From positions 868,001-932,000 of the forward strand of contig NZ_QHKM01000001.1 of the NCBI RefSeq assembly GCF_003258365.1: 64,000 nt of DNA, read 5' to 3'. The notes beneath the pieces are model-generated. The model was not told the DNA's origin. It saw only the letters and a program-made list of their open reading frames with translations, and did no database searches. Source of the DNA: Hymenobacter edaphi (GTDB lineage Bacteria > Bacteroidota > Bacteroidia > Cytophagales > Hymenobacteraceae). The translations under genes were made by a program, and so were the position numbers. Positions 1-8,004 of the stretch are shown here, piece after piece. Every line of letters begins with the position of its first letter. The first letter of the stretch is position 1.

Positions 1-556
1 GGGCTACCCCTCGTTTGCCGTGCGCTGGAACCAAGTGGGCACCAACCTCTACCTGCGCGTCAACGAAACTGTGTCGATGCCCACCGTTACGCCCTTTTTC
101 CGCACCGACGTGACCTACCGCGTGCGCTACACCAGCGGCCAGTCTACCCTGCTGCGCACCACCCAAAGCCAGGCCATTACCGAGGTGGTCAGCACCGTGC
201 CCGCCGGCCAGACCGTGGCCGGCATCGACGTAGACCCCGACCAGTGGCTGCTCGACTACAACAGCACGGCCTCCCGCGACAACACCCTGGTGCTGGCGGC
301 CCGCGCCGCGCAGATTGCCGCCGCGCTGCCCGCCTACCCCAATCCCTGCCGCGACGAGCTGCAGCTGCCCGCGCTGCCGCCGCACGCCGCCACGGCCGAA
401 GTCACCGACCTGGCCGGCCGCGTGGTGCTGCGCCAGCCGCTGCACGGTACGGCCGCCCGGCTGCGCGTGCAGCCCCTGGCCCCCGGCCTCTATCACCTGC
501 GCCTGCGCCGCGCCGACGGCTCCCCGGCCGGCTGGACGCGCTTCGTGAAGGAATAG
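1..556 (+). CDS. Secreted M1-family metallopeptidase, C-terminal part with T9SS type A sorting domain (5' end outside window)
   Basis: The frame is open from the first bases, so this is the last 184 codons of a longer gene. The visible part has two modules. The first (about residues 1-90) ends in a run containing DVDPDQWLL, the style of the C-terminal domain of secreted bacterial M1 aminopeptidases. The second (about residues 100-184) is a T9SS type A sorting domain: YPNPCRDEL, then VTDLAGRVVL, a GLYHLRL strand and the terminal FVKE. Family knowledge says such proteins cross the outer membrane through the T9SS, where this domain is removed. The catalytic HExxH region lies upstream and cannot be checked, so the peptidase family is inferred from the C-terminal module; the sorting domain is clear. 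Confidence 0.75.
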   Translation, partial: GYPSFAVRWNQVGTNLYLRVNETVSMPTVTPFFRTDVTYRVRYTSGQSTLLRTTQSQAITEVVSTVPAGQTVAGIDVDPDQWLLDYNSTASRDNTLVLAARAAQIAAALPAYPNPCRDELQLPALPPHAATAEVTDLAGRVVLRQPLHGTAARLRVQPLAPGLYHLRLRRADGSPAGWTRFVKE

Positions 557-627
557 CCCTTCCGCTACCAACGCCGCGCCCCGGCTGCCGCAAGGCAGCC
601 GGGGCGCGGCGTTGGTAGCGGAAGGGC
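556..627. terminator. Perfect 34-bp inverted repeat, bidirectional terminator
   Basis: The arms 556-589 and 594-627 are exact reverse complements with a 4-base loop. The hairpin begins at the last base of the M1 peptidase stop codon and ends just before the stop of the convergent gene at 633, so one structure can end both transcripts. Confidence 0.8.
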
Positions 628-632
628 AGGAC

Positions 633-1235
633 TTAGCCGGCCGCCGGTTGCGGCACCTGATTGAACAGCGCGTCCATCAGCTGATCAAAGGAGTATGCCT
701 CGCAGAACATGCTGTCGGCAATGGGGTTGCAGGCCACGCGGATAAAGCCCGGGCGGCCGTTCAGGCTGATCAAATCGATGGTGACGGTACCGAAGCGCTG
801 CTGGCAGCGGCCCGTGTCGGGGCAGTCCGAGGGGCTGGGCTTAAGGAAGTGCTTGGCAATGGTTTCGGTGCACTGGGGCAGCCGGCGGGTGCGCACATCC
901 GAGGCGGCCAGGTGGTAGCCGAGCGGCAGCGTCCGGTCGCGCAGCAAATCGAACAGGTGCTGGAAGTTGGCGGCGCCGATACCGGGGTCGAAAAACAGCA
1001 GGGCCCCGGGCTGGCCGCAGGCTTCGAGGCGCTGCACGCGGGGGCCGCCGTGGCAGGGGGGCAGGCCGGCTTTGGCGTAGTGATAGGCCTTGAAGTAGGC
1101 ACCGAGCCAGGGGCGGTAGGCGGCCTGCTGCTGCCACTGCTCATACGCCCGCAACTCGGCCGCTGAGCGGTGCAGCGGCTGCCAGTCGGCGTCGGGCCCC
1201 GGGCCCTTAAGCAAGCGGCGGATAAAGTGTAGCAA
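633..1235 (-). CDS. Hypothetical protein, 200 aa
   Basis: I do not recognise this protein. It is soluble in appearance, with no signal peptide or membrane segment. The C-terminal half has several cysteines (CTET, DCPDTGRC, VACNP, FCEAY) and a strand-rich stretch (TVTIDLISLNGRPGFIRVACN) split here for description into TVTIDLISLNG and the following residues. Cysteine spacing could bind a metal, but no named zinc motif is evident. The gene converges on the M1 peptidase gene and shares its hairpin. Codon use matches the neighbours and the reverse frame is consistently GC3-rich, which supports real coding. Confidence 0.7.
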   Translation of the reverse strand: MLHFIRRLLKGPGPDADWQPLHRSAAELRAYEQWQQQAAYRPWLGAYFKAYHYAKAGLPPCHGGPRVQRLEACGQPGALLFFDPGIGAANFQHLFDLLRDRTLPLGYHLAASDVRTRRLPQCTETIAKHFLKPSPSDCPDTGRCQQRFGTVTIDLISLNGRPGFIRVACNPIADSMFCEAYSFDQLMDALFNQVPQPAAG

Positions 1236-1310
1236 GGTGGGAAAGGTGCGCGGAACGAGCTGAAAACACGCATTTCCCGAAATAGTTTCGGCCCCGCGGC
1301 CGGCCGCGCG

Positions 1311-1775
1311 TTAGCGCACCCGCTTCCACACCTGCGCCCGGCCCACCAGCGCAAAGCCGATGTAGCCTTTTACCTCCAGCAGATCGGGGGCCACCGTGCG
1401 CACGTAGCAGGAATACGTGCGGCCGTTGTCCGGATCGTAGATCTGCCCCCCGTCCCAGCGGTTTTCCTCGCGGTTGTAGTGCAGGTCGTGAATGATGGTC
1501 AGGCCCACGTGCGGCTGGTTGCGGCGTTTGGGGTCGGGGTTGTGCACGTCGAGGCGGGGCTTGCCTTCGGCGTCGGTGGCGTGCAGCCGCTGCACGATGC
1601 GCCCGCACAGCTGTTCGCCGCAGCGGTAAAACTCCACCTGGGTTTCGCCCGGCTCGTCGGCCCACACGCCCAGGGGCATGGCCGGGGGCGCGGCCGTTTG
1701 GGCCCGCAGCGCCGGGGGGGCGGCCAGTAGCAGCGTCAGAAGCAGAAAACGAAAAAAGCGCACGGCGGGAGGCAT
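1311..1775 (-). CDS. DUF2147 family secreted protein (copy 1)
   Basis: A 154-aa exported protein. The start at 1775 is chosen because it opens directly onto a signal peptide (FFRFLLLTLLLAAPPALRAQ); the upstream in-frame ATG adds non-signal residues. The mature part has the DUF2147 pattern: PLGVWADE, a YRCGEQLCGRIV segment with paired cysteines, NPDP, the IYDPDNGRTYSC motif and the closing VKGYIGFALVGRAQVWKR. The family is periplasmic or secreted and of unknown function. It is a diverged paralogue of the gene at 1890-2327; both run in the same direction about 110 bases apart, so tandem duplication is likely. Confidence 0.9.
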   Translation of the reverse strand: MPPAVRFFRFLLLTLLLAAPPALRAQTAAPPAMPLGVWADEPGETQVEFYRCGEQLCGRIVQRLHATDAEGKPRLDVHNPDPKRRNQPHVGLTIIHDLHYNREENRWDGGQIYDPDNGRTYSCYVRTVAPDLLEVKGYIGFALVGRAQVWKRVR

Positions 1776-1889
1776 TAGGCAGGAGGCCCAAGGTACGCAA
1801 CGCCCCGCAGAACGGCTCACCCCCAAACGAACAGCCGCCGGCTCCGTTTGCGGAACCGGCGGCTGAGCCAGTCAGAAAGGGCTGGGGGC

Positions 1890-2327
1890 TTATTTCACCC
1901 GCGTCCAGGTCTGCGAGCGGCCAATCAGCGAAAAGCCGATGTAGCCTTTCACTTCCATGGTATTGGCGTTGAGCAGCTTCATGTAGCAGGAGTAGGTCTT
2001 GCCGCTTTCCGGGTCGTAGATTTTCCCGTCGTCCCACTTGTTGTCGTCGTCGTACTCGAAGCCCTGCATAAACACCAGGCCCAGGCGCGGGCGGGTGCGC
2101 AGCTTGGGGTCGGGGTTCTGCGAGTCGGTTTTGGGCTTGCCGGTAGCCGGGTCGTTGGGCACCGTCAGCGACACGATTTTGCCGCAGAGCTTGTTGCCGC
2201 ACTTGTAAATCTCGAAGGTGGCTTTCTTCTCACCGTTGGTCCACACGCCCAGCGGCGAGAGACTTTGGGCGGAGGCCACGCCGAGCGCGCCTAGCAGAAA
2301 CACCAGGCACAGGAGGAGCTTTTTCAT
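1890..2327 (-). CDS. DUF2147 family secreted protein (copy 2)
   Basis: A 145-aa protein beginning at MKKLLLCLVFLLGALGVASA, a clear signal peptide; the longer frame upstream to 2429 lacks one. The mature domain repeats the DUF2147 layout of the neighbour: SPLGVWTN, YKCGNKLCGKIV, NPDPKLRTRP, IYDPESGKTYSC and VKGYIGFSLIGRSQTWTRVK. Lysines replace many arginines of copy 1. It is the upstream gene of the pair and probably the first of a two-gene unit. The function of the family is unknown. Confidence 0.9.
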   Translation of the reverse strand: MKKLLLCLVFLLGALGVASAQSLSPLGVWTNGEKKATFEIYKCGNKLCGKIVSLTVPNDPATGKPKTDSQNPDPKLRTRPRLGLVFMQGFEYDDDNKWDDGKIYDPESGKTYSCYMKLLNANTMEVKGYIGFSLIGRSQTWTRVK

Positions 2328-2537
2328 GGGCTGAAAAGGGTAGGAAATGAGGTTGGTGGGGAAAATATACAAAACCAGCTTGAAGACGCAACAAGACCTT
2401 CTACGAGCACTTGGCAAGGAGTGTACCAAGCCCGCCGCCCAGGCGCCAAAAACGTTGGCGCAGCTAAAAAAAATAGCGCTGATAATCAGGAATATGCTGC
2501 TGGATCAGCCCCAGGCTAGAAAAAAAGCAGCTTTTTG

Positions 2538-2568
2538 TTTTGAACCATTCGTTAGGCGTATAACTTTA
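2538..2568 (+). promoter_or_regulatory. Bacteroidota-type promoter for the 2574-2895 transcript
   Basis: TTTTG at 2538-2542 and TAACTTTA at 2561-2568 are separated by 18 bases, close to the -33 TTG / -7 TAnnTTTG arrangement of the Bacteroidota primary sigma factor. This is the only promoter in the window with both elements well placed. The predicted start of transcription is near 2574. Confidence 0.55.
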
Positions 2569-2664
2569 GTCATCGTAGCGAGTGCTACAGCCCCGGCCAG
2601 CGGACCTAAGTTGTTGGTAGCGCCCCCGACGGTTATGTTTCACCAAAAAGAAAGGAGGTACAAA

Positions 2665-2736
2665 ATGTCTGATAGTCCCAAATCCATCCTGCCAAGCCTG
2701 AGTAATGTCGTTCGCTTCACCGCCGAACGCGCGTAG
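2665..2736 (+). CDS. 23-codon ORF with an 11-base anti-SD match
   Basis: The ORF encodes MSDSPKSILPSLSNVVRF followed by TAERA. Bases 2649-2659 read AGAAAGGAGGT, an 11-base match to the usual 3' end of bacterial 16S rRNA, placed six bases before the ATG. Such a site is very unusual in Bacteroidota, where translation rarely uses Shine-Dalgarno pairing. An in-frame ATG at 2347 would give 129 aa, but the residues before 2665 look non-coding and the promoter lies inside them. The peptide has no signal or membrane segment. It could be a leader peptide or sensor ORF within the structured transcript. Confidence 0.45.
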   Translation: MSDSPKSILPSLSNVVRFTAERA

Positions 2737-2850
2737 CACTCAAGTGTCGCGGGGGAGCGTATGTTTCCCTGCATTACGGCAGGTCTGAACTGAGATGGCC
2801 GCACCGGTATCCCCGGTGGCCGGTCGCTTGGTAAGATGGCCCCAGGATTA

Positions 2851-2884
2851 GAGGCCCGGCTACCTGTGAAGGCAGCCGGGCCTC
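2851..2884 (+). terminator. Hairpin ending the short-ORF transcript
   Basis: GAGGCCCGGCT (2851-2861) pairs exactly with AGCCGGGCCTC (2874-2884) across a 12-base loop, followed by a mildly T-rich stretch. Confidence 0.65.
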
Positions 2885-2905
2885 GCTGTGTTTAGATAAT
2901 CGACC

Positions 2906-2982
2906 AAATAGCTTGATAGCTGAATGGCTGGTCGTTCCGACGGTTTCGTTGAACGATCAGCCATCCAGCCATCAAGCTATTT
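2906..2982 (-). terminator. 31-bp imperfect inverted repeat after the NlpC/P60 gene
   Basis: Arms 2906-2936 and 2952-2982 match at 28 of 31 positions. The repeat touches the stop codon of the minus-strand NlpC/P60 gene, so it is likely its terminator. The low GC compared with other terminators here and the partial matches suggest an old palindromic repeat. Confidence 0.55.
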
Positions 2983-3549
2983 CTACAATACCCGCCGGAT
3001 GCCCAAAAAGCGCCGTTCGTAGTCGGTGCCGTCGACCTGGCTGATTTTTACGCCCGGGTCGCGCCTGGAGGACGAGGAATGCACGAAGCGCAGGGGCTGG
3101 CCGGGCTCGGAGATGACGATGCCGGCGTGGCCGGGGGTGGTGGCGTCCTTGGCCGTGCCGGTGAAGATGATCAGGTCGCCCTTACGGGCTTCGGGGCGCG
3201 CCACGGCGGTGCCGGTTTTGTACTGCAGCGCCGAGGAGTGCGGCACGTCGATGCCGAACTGGCCGTAGACGTAGGTGAGGAAGCCGGAGCAGTCGAAGCC
3301 GCCCTCGGGGGTGGTGCCGGCGTAGCAGTAGGCCTTGCCGAGCTGGCGCAGGGCAAAGCTCACGAGCTGATCGGCGCGGCCTTGGTCGGCGTGGCGGCGG
3401 GGGGCGGTGGCGGCGCGGTACACCACGGCGCGCACGGGCGGCAGGTCGCCGCTGGCGGGCACGGGGGCGTCGGGGCGCAGCTGCTGCCAGCCCAGTACGC
3501 CCAACAGCAAAGTCATCAGGGCTCCAAACATGAGCCAAACAGTACGCAT
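2983..3549 (-). CDS. NlpC/P60 family cell-wall peptidase
   Basis: A 188-aa protein with an N-terminal membrane segment (about residues 3-21, signal anchor or peptide) and an NlpC/P60 domain from about residue 60 to the end. The catalytic Cys is C87 in FDCSGF; the general-base His is H141 in GHAGIV, and H157 in FVHSSS fits the third polar residue. The family cleaves D-Glu to diamino-acid bonds in peptidoglycan stem peptides, or related amide bonds. All core residues are present, so the enzyme should be active in the periplasm. It has no SH3 or LysM binding domain, so how it is targeted to the wall is not evident. It is divergently oriented from the M61 gene. Confidence 0.9.
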   Translation of the reverse strand: MRTVWLMFGALMTLLLGVLGWQQLRPDAPVPASGDLPPVRAVVYRAATAPRRHADQGRADQLVSFALRQLGKAYCYAGTTPEGGFDCSGFLTYVYGQFGIDVPHSSALQYKTGTAVARPEARKGDLIIFTGTAKDATTPGHAGIVISEPGQPLRFVHSSSSRRDPGVKISQVDGTDYERRFLGIRRVL

Positions 3550-3734
3550 AATTCGGGCCAGCCCGGCGCGGTGTGGAACGCCGGGCGGCTGCCTGCGCTA
3601 ACGTAGCCGGGCCGGCGGGCGTTACGCGGGGAGCGGAAGCGGGCTTTTTCAGGCTTACCTTGCAGCCCCGTGCCGCGCGCGGCCGTCAGTGGCGGCACGC
3701 CGCAGCTGCGGTTTCACTCACTCCACCGTTTTTC

Positions 3735-5540
3735 ATGCTGACCACTACCTGGCGCCGCCTCGGCGCCGCGGCGGCCCTGGGCCTGCTCGGCGCGGCCCCG
3801 GCGCTGGCCGCCCCCACGCTGCGCTACGTGCTATCGATGCCGGCGCCGCAGACGCACTACTTCGAAGTTGAAATGCAGCTCAGCGGCTTCTCGGGCCGCA
3901 GCACCGACGTGAAGATGCCGGTGTGGGCGCCGGGCTCCTACCTGGTGCGCGAGTTTGCCAAGAATGTGGAGGGCTTCGCGGCCCAGGCCGGCGGCAAGGC
4001 GCTGGCCGTCGACAAGCTCAACAAGAACACCTGGCGCATCACGCACGCGGGCCAGAAAGACTTCACGGTGCGTTACCGCGTGTACGCCAACGAGCTGAGC
4101 GTGCGCACCAGCTTCGTGGACGCCTCGCACGGCTACCTCAATGGCACCAGCGTATTTATGTACCCCGAGGGCCAGAAGCAGCTGCCCGCGCAGGTGGAAG
4201 TGCGGCCCTTCGAGGGGTGGAAAGAGGTGTCGACCAGCCTGAAGCCGGCTACGCAGGCCGGGCCGTCGTTTACGTTCCTTTCCTCGAACTACGACGAGCT
4301 GGCCGACTCGCCCATCGAAATCGGCAACCACAAGGTGCTCAGCTTCGAGGTGAATGGCACGCCGCACCGCATTGCCATGTACGGGCAGGCGAATTACGAC
4401 GAGCAGCGCGTGGTGGCCGACTTTAAGCGCATCTGCGAGTCGGCGCAGAAGGTGGTGGGGCAGAACCCGCTGGACCGCTACCTGTTCATCATCCACAACC
4501 TGGAGCGCGGCGGCGGGGGGCTGGAGCACCTGTTTTCGACCACCCTGGAAATTTCGCGCAACGCCTACACCACGCCGGTGGGCTACGAGGGCATCCTCGG
4601 GCTGGCCGCGCACGAGTACTTCCACCTCTGGAACGTGAAGCGCATCCGCCCCATCGCGCTGGGGCCCTTCGACTACGACCGGGAAAACTACACCCACATG
4701 CTCTGGCTGAGCGAGGGGGGCACCGAGTACTTCTCCAACCTCATCGTGCAGCGGGCCGGCTTCCAGAAGCCCCAGCAGTACCTCGACCAGCTGGCCACCG
4801 GCATTACGCGCGTCGAGAATACGCCCGGCAACAAGGTGCAGTCGGCCGCTGAAGCCAGCTGGGACGCGTGGATCAAGTACTACCGCCCCAACGAAAACTC
4901 GCCGAACTCGACCATCAGCTACTACGACAAGGGCGAGGTTATCGGGGCGGTGCTGGATCTGATGGTGATTAACGCCACCAAGGGCCAGAAAAGCCTCGAC
5001 GACGTGATGCGCTACCTCTACGCGCAGTACTACCAAAAGCTGGGCCGGGGCTTTACCGACGCGGAGTACCAGGACGCGGTGGCCAAAGTCGCCGGCCGCC
5101 GCTTCGATGAGTTCTTCCAGCAGTCGGTGTACGGCACCAAGCGCCTCGACTACGAGGGCGCGCTGGGCTACGCCGGCCTGCGCCTGGCCACGGCCCCCGG
5201 CCCGGATGCCGCCCTGGGCGCCACCATCAGCACTACCAGCGGCAAGCCCGTGGTGAGCAGCGTGCTGCGCGACGGCAGCGCCTGGCAGGGCGGCCTGAAC
5301 ACCGGCGACGAAATTCTGGCCGTCGACGGCCTGCGCCCGCCCTCCGACATCAGCCAGACGCTGGCGGCCCGTCCGGTGGGCAGCACGGCGCGCCTGCTGG
5401 TGCTGCGCGACGGACAGACGCGGGAGCTGCCGATTGCGCTGCTGGCCGGCACCGCCGCCCGCTACCGCATCGAAATGGCGCCGGACGCCACCCCCGAGCA
5501 GCTGGCCGTGCGCCGCAAGTGGCTGCAGCTGGCCCCGTAA
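3735..5540 (+). CDS. M61 family aminopeptidase with PDZ domain
   Basis: A 601-aa exported protein. The start at 3735 gives a typical signal peptide (RRLGAAAALGLLGAAPALA); the longer frame from 3573 adds only low-complexity residues. The N-terminal M61 domain (about 25-190) is followed by the gluzincin catalytic domain with HEYFHLWNVKR (H293, E294, H297) and the downstream LSEGGTEYF helix that carries the third zinc ligand. A PDZ domain covers about 490-590 (GWQG-like GSAWQGGLNTGDEILAVDG). M61 enzymes are glycyl aminopeptidases, usually with broad N-terminal specificity. All catalytic residues seem intact. The gene is alone, ended by a classic hairpin. Confidence 0.93.
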   Translation: MLTTTWRRLGAAAALGLLGAAPALAAPTLRYVLSMPAPQTHYFEVEMQLSGFSGRSTDVKMPVWAPGSYLVREFAKNVEGFAAQAGGKALAVDKLNKNTWRITHAGQKDFTVRYRVYANELSVRTSFVDASHGYLNGTSVFMYPEGQKQLPAQVEVRPFEGWKEVSTSLKPATQAGPSFTFLSSNYDELADSPIEIGNHKVLSFEVNGTPHRIAMYGQANYDEQRVVADFKRICESAQKVVGQNPLDRYLFIIHNLERGGGGLEHLFSTTLEISRNAYTTPVGYEGILGLAAHEYFHLWNVKRIRPIALGPFDYDRENYTHMLWLSEGGTEYFSNLIVQRAGFQKPQQYLDQLATGITRVENTPGNKVQSAAEASWDAWIKYYRPNENSPNSTISYYDKGEVIGAVLDLMVINATKGQKSLDDVMRYLYAQYYQKLGRGFTDAEYQDAVAKVAGRRFDEFFQQSVYGTKRLDYEGALGYAGLRLATAPGPDAALGATISTTSGKPVVSSVLRDGSAWQGGLNTGDEILAVDGLRPPSDISQTLAARPVGSTARLLVLRDGQTRELPIALLAGTAARYRIEMAPDATPEQLAVRRKWLQLAP

Positions 5541-5560
5541 CGCACGGTTCAGCATGACGC

Positions 5561-5598
5561 AAAAAAGCCCCGTCGGATGGTTCCGGCAGGGCTTTTTT
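5561..5598. terminator. Rho-independent terminator between convergent genes
   Basis: AAAAAAGCCC at 5561-5570 pairs with GGGCTTTTTT at 5589-5598. With an A-tract on one side and a T-tract on the other, it can act for both the M61 gene and the minus-strand S8 protease gene. Confidence 0.85.
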
Positions 5599-5655
5599 GC
5601 GTGGCGGGCGCTGCTTATACTCGCTTCGTGCGCTAAACCGGCGCCCGGTTGCTGC

Positions 5656-7239
5656 CTACTGTACCAGCGCCCCCACGGCGCGGGCCAGGTTCACGCGGCC
5701 GTAGCCGAAGTTCGGGTCGCGACGGGTCGCGTTGGAGCTGGCGGCCACGAGGCGGGCTTTGATCTGCTCCCGGGTTTCGGCGGGGTACCGGCTCCAGACC
5801 ACGGCGGCCATAGCGGCCATGGAGGCGGTGCTGACGGAGGAGCCGCCCACGGTGCTGGGCGCGTCGCCGCTCATGGCCAGGGAGAGGGGGCGCAGGTTGT
5901 TGCTGTTGCGCTGCATCACCACGGTGAATTCCACGTCGGCGCCCACGTGGCACTCGTCGCAGCGGGTGGTGAGGTTGTCCTTTACGCCCGTCACGGCCAC
6001 GGCTTCGGCCAGGCTGGCGGGGAAAATGACGCCCACCCAGCCGGCCGACCAGTCGAAGGACGTGCCGGCGGCGCAGAAGATAAGCTTGCCGCGCCCGTAG
6101 GCGTAGCGGATGGCATCGGCAATCTGCGAAGAGCTGGTGACACGGCCCATGCTCATGGAGACAATGCGCACGTCCGGCCGGCCGGCGGCCAGGGTGTAAG
6201 CATCGGCCACGCCCTGCACTTCGCGGGAGGCGTCGATGAACACGTCCTCGGCGGCGCGGATGGTAATCAGGCTGGCACCGTAGGCAATGCCCACCGAGGC
6301 GCCGTCGGTGCCGCGGGGCGCGGCGGCGGCGCCGGCCATGCTGGTGCCGTGGCCGCAGGGGTCATTGGGCGTTTCGGCCGCGCCGTAGGGAATGCCGAAG
6401 ATGCTGTTGCGCGGCAGCGTGACGAGCCGCTCCACGGTACGGCCCGTGCTCAGGCCCTGGTTGAAAGCCGCGCCAAGGTTTTCCTGGGTATCGGACGAGC
6501 CAGTGTCGATGATGACCATTTTAACGCCCGCGCCGGTGCTCTGCGTCCAGGCCGTGCGCACGCCGTGGTACTGGTCGGCCTGGTTCCACGACGACTTGCT
6601 GCCGCCCGTAAGCACCGTGTAGTCGGAGCCGGCCACCAGGCCGGCGGTGGCGGTGTTGTTGCCGCAGCCGCTGCTGCTCAGGCTGGCGGTGGTGCGGCTG
6701 GCCGCGCCGGCGGGGTGGTAGGGCTCGTAGCCCATGGGCTCGGCGTAGCGCACCAAGCCGGAGCGGCGCAGGGCCCGCACGGTGGCCAGCTCGCGCACCC
6801 GCACCGTGAGCACCGGCAGGGCCGACTGCTGAAAGATGATGAGGTTATCGGCCGTTACTTCGGGGTGGGCGGCGCGCTCCGAGGCCAGCACCAGGTCGAG
6901 CACCTGCTGGCGGGCGCGGGCGTAGTCCGGGTCGGCGGCGGCATCGGCGGGCAGGGCGGCATCCTGGCCGCAGCGGCCGGCGGGGGCGTAGCCCACGCTC
7001 AGCACCTGGTCGGAGCGCTGCAGGGCGCTCCACACGACGTGGTCGGTGGCCTGGCGCCAGTCGTAGCTGCCGGTCTGGCGCACGCGGGTCCAGATCTGCT
7101 CGTCGAGCTGGGCAGCACTCAGGGCTTCGCCGGCTAGCTCCGGCTCGGGCTGCAGTTGGCTCAGCTCCTTGTCGGCCGATTGGCAGGCGCCCAGCCACAG
7201 CAAGGCTGCAGCCGCGGCATAGCGGGTAAAATGGGGCAT
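5656..7239 (-). CDS. S8 (subtilisin-like) serine protease, lipoprotein
   Basis: A 527-aa protein. The start at 7239 gives a lipoprotein signal with lipobox LGAC (C19), so the protease should be anchored to a membrane. Residues 20-230 form a long pro-region; the subtilase domain follows with D245 in IIDTG, H297 in CGHGTSMAG and S473 in STASMAAMAAV. The Ser motif departs from the usual GTSMAAP: the proline and the first Gly-Thr are replaced, but Ser and the following helix are kept. Cysteines at 427 and 430 and others may form disulfides. There is no T9SS domain. It probably degrades proteins in the envelope; the substrate is unknown. Confidence 0.88.
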   Translation of the reverse strand: MPHFTRYAAAAALLWLGACQSADKELSQLQPEPELAGEALSAAQLDEQIWTRVRQTGSYDWRQATDHVVWSALQRSDQVLSVGYAPAGRCGQDAALPADAAADPDYARARQQVLDLVLASERAAHPEVTADNLIIFQQSALPVLTVRVRELATVRALRRSGLVRYAEPMGYEPYHPAGAASRTTASLSSSGCGNNTATAGLVAGSDYTVLTGGSKSSWNQADQYHGVRTAWTQSTGAGVKMVIIDTGSSDTQENLGAAFNQGLSTGRTVERLVTLPRNSIFGIPYGAAETPNDPCGHGTSMAGAAAAPRGTDGASVGIAYGASLITIRAAEDVFIDASREVQGVADAYTLAAGRPDVRIVSMSMGRVTSSSQIADAIRYAYGRGKLIFCAAGTSFDWSAGWVGVIFPASLAEAVAVTGVKDNLTTRCDECHVGADVEFTVVMQRNSNNLRPLSLAMSGDAPSTVGGSSVSTASMAAMAAVVWSRYPAETREQIKARLVAASSNATRRDPNFGYGRVNLARAVGALVQ

Positions 7240-7467
7240 AAAAGGGTGTTTTGGGGTGAGAATGAGAACATTCCGCCAAGGCACGAAAAATCAGCGACTA
7301 TTGCAACATGCATAACAAATATCCCCTTGGGCTTCAGGCTTCCCCGGTGCAGGACTGAGTCCTGCTGGCCAGATTCGGCGGGCGAAACCCGGCCATTCGG
7401 GCGGACTGCGCGTAGGAGGTAGCGCCGCCGGCGGACCTTGCGCCAGGCCCGCCGCCCGTCTTTGCCG

Positions 7468-7926
7468 ATGAATCCACTCTTTCGAATTGTGCTGCTGGCC
7501 GGTGGGCTGGCAGCGGCCACTGCCGCCCGGGGCCAGAACCGCCCGGCCATTGTCGTCAACGGCGCCCCGTTTCAGGACTGCCAGCCGCTGCGGGAGCTGC
7601 GCAGCCTGGCGCTGCCCGTCGGCCGCCCCGATACGCTGATGGTGGAGTTTATCGTGGTGCGCGGCTACCGGCCCATCGGGGTGCGGCAGTTTCCGTCGGT
7701 GGCCGCGTTCAACCAGTTCGACGTACTGGCTTGGCTGAACACGCCCGGCGTGGCCCCGCCGTCGGCGCAGCAGGTGCCGCGCCGCTACGAATTACCCATG
7801 CGGACGAAAGTGCAGGGCGGCGACCAACTGGTGGTGACCGTGGGCCGGCTGGCCAAGGGCCGGCGCATCATGGACGACCGGCAGCTGATTGACCAGACCT
7901 ACCACATTCTGCTCTGCGACGAGTAA
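7468..7926 (+). CDS. Small secreted hypothetical protein
   Basis: A 152-aa protein with a signal peptide (MNPLFRIVLLAGGLAAATAA then RGQ). The ATG at 7468 is preferred to one 30 bases upstream because it starts the signal directly. The mature part is a short strand-rich domain without catalytic motifs that I recognise; two cysteines lie at DCQ near the N-terminus and LCDE at the end and could pair. The gene stands between the S8 protease (divergent) and kup (convergent). Function unknown. Confidence 0.7.
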   Translation: MNPLFRIVLLAGGLAAATAARGQNRPAIVVNGAPFQDCQPLRELRSLALPVGRPDTLMVEFIVVRGYRPIGVRQFPSVAAFNQFDVLAWLNTPGVAPPSAQQVPRRYELPMRTKVQGGDQLVVTVGRLAKGRRIMDDRQLIDQTYHILLCDE

Positions 7927-7941
7927 GATGGACTAAAAAGC

Positions 7942-7975
7942 GCCGGCCCGCTGCCCGAAAGGGAAGCGGGCCGGC
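7942..7975. terminator. Hairpin between convergent genes
   Basis: GCCGGCCCGCT (7942-7952) pairs exactly with AGCGGGCCGGC (7965-7975), extended inside by GCCC/GGG around a GAAA loop. It separates the small secreted gene from the end of kup. Confidence 0.75.
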
Positions 7976-8004
7976 GGCCGTAACGAGCAGGAGCAAATCC
8001 GGGG

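Larger units (their letters stand above)
2574..2895 (+). ncRNA. Candidate structured RNA carrying a short ORF
   Basis: Between the promoter near 2538-2568 and a strong hairpin at 2851-2884 lies about 320 bases without a conventional gene. The predicted RNA opens with a small hairpin (GTAGC at 2575-2579 pairing with GCTAC at 2584-2588). It then carries an extended Shine-Dalgarno sequence and a 23-codon ORF (2665-2736). Next come two hairpins: a CCTGC/GCAGG stem around 2770-2786, and a GGCC..ACCGG/CCGGT..GGCC stem around 2798-2822. The terminator closes it. I do not recognise a named RNA family; 6S, SRP, RNase P and tmRNA signatures were looked for and not seen. That it is an RNA gene is inference from promoter, structure and terminator. 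Confidence 0.45.

Noticed and set aside
2574..2895. tmRNA or other named housekeeping RNA
   Set aside because: There is no tRNA-like acceptor, no T-loop and no ALAA-type tag, and the 6S, SRP and RNase P core motifs are not found.
3831..5555. 574-aa ORF on the minus strand
   Set aside because: It is antisense to the M61 gene, which has intact catalytic motifs.
5434..7137. 567-aa plus-strand ORF over the S8 protease
   Set aside because: Gly/Ala/His-rich shadow; the minus strand has a lipobox and a full catalytic triad.
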